From CAZFDT01 sp964518335 (GTDB taxonomy: Bacteria; Planctomycetota; Phycisphaerae; Phycisphaerales; Phycisphaeraceae): a stretch of 22,942 bases of DNA. This document shows positions 22,869 to 22,942 of the stretch, in pieces (the stretch's first letter is position 1; each line of letters starts with the position of its first letter). Location: contig CAZFDT010000080.1 of the NCBI GenBank assembly GCA_964518335.1, forward strand, positions 1 through 22,942, given 5' to 3'. The notes beneath the pieces were generated by a model. It saw nothing but the letters and a program-made list of their open reading frames with translations, searched no databases and was not told the origin of the DNA. Both the position numbers and the translations under genes were made by a program.

Positions 22869-22942
22869 GCACCCATCGACATGTCCCCCTGTTGTAGCTC
22901 GATAGAACTGACCTCCTAGGTCTCGATAGAAGTGTCCCTAAC
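22869..22942. other. Possible edge of a mobile element, cut by the window end
   Basis: CTCGATAGAACTGACC and CTCGATAGAAGTGTCC, two near-identical 16-mers, are placed a short distance apart (about 22898-22937) around GTCCTAG-like palindromic sequence CCTAGG. Reiterated short sites of this kind, with GGGACACTTCTATCGAG on the other strand, are often seen at ends of integrase-type insertion sequences. No transposase gene is in the window. Confidence 0.25.

Larger units (their letters stand above)
22400..22942. other. Gene-free, repeat-rich intergenic region
   Basis: Apart from the repeats, the G-quadruplex motif and the inverted repeat listed separately, I see no convincing gene here. Open frames are short, proline/arginine-rich and without ribosome binding sites. 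There is no tRNA or other RNA gene that I recognise. Confidence 0.6.

Noticed and set aside
22643..22882. A 79-codon minus-strand frame over the inverted repeat
   Set aside because: Its repeated GTLRVPG/GTRSVPA peptides simply translate the inverted repeat arms.

Overview
The window is GC-rich bacterial chromosome, most likely from a planctomycete, perhaps the class Phycisphaerae. The basis is gene content: a very large Hanks-type Ser/Thr kinase fused to WD40 repeats and preceded by an ECF-like sigma factor with an FPTTHWS start, a prepilin-type protein with the GFTMIELLVVMAII leader, a PEP-CTERM secreted protein, three Gfo/Idh/MocA oxidoreductases and a lone MoxR-type ATPase. No rRNA, tRNA, CRISPR array, phage module or complete insertion sequence is visible.

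Layout. (1) 81-1806, minus: a Gfo/Idh/MocA oxidoreductase followed by a protein with PD-(D/E)XK nuclease-like motifs. (2) 1919-3410: a prepilin-type protein (plus) convergent with a PEP-CTERM protein (minus). (3) 3411-3839: a gene-poor stretch with two promoter-like sequences and one copy of a ~63-bp repeat, then a small orphan gene at 3840. (4) 4208-8672, minus: sigma factor, 166-aa linker protein and 1038-aa kinase/WD40 protein, a signalling operon. (5) 8706-12277: purine breakdown genes, with xdhC (minus) divergent from adenine deaminase and (S)-ureidoglycine aminohydrolase (plus). (6) 12285-15975: a universal stress protein, a MoxR-type AAA+ ATPase and a secreted DUF4139-like protein. (7) 16072-19883: a complete metal-uptake locus, with an MntR/DtxR-type repressor divergent from a TroA-like binding lipoprotein, an ABC ATPase and a permease carrying a C-terminal DtxR-like domain. 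A perfect 18-bp palindrome lies in the control region. (8) 19912-22178, minus: a two-gene operon of Gfo/Idh/MocA oxidoreductases. (9) 22179-22942: no convincing gene but dense repeats, namely two more copies of the 63-bp repeat, a 20-bp direct repeat, a G-quadruplex motif, a large REP-like inverted repeat, and paired short repeats at the window edge that resemble a mobile-element end.

The least explained signals are the heptamer-phased repeat family, found once near 3629 and twice near 22273-22399. Its copies lie in the same orientation relative to the downstream gene and share a potential 25-nt hairpin with one apparent compensatory change. The permease-DtxR fusion beside a free DtxR-family repressor with altered metal ligands is also notable. 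All family assignments come from reading motifs by eye; no searches were run.
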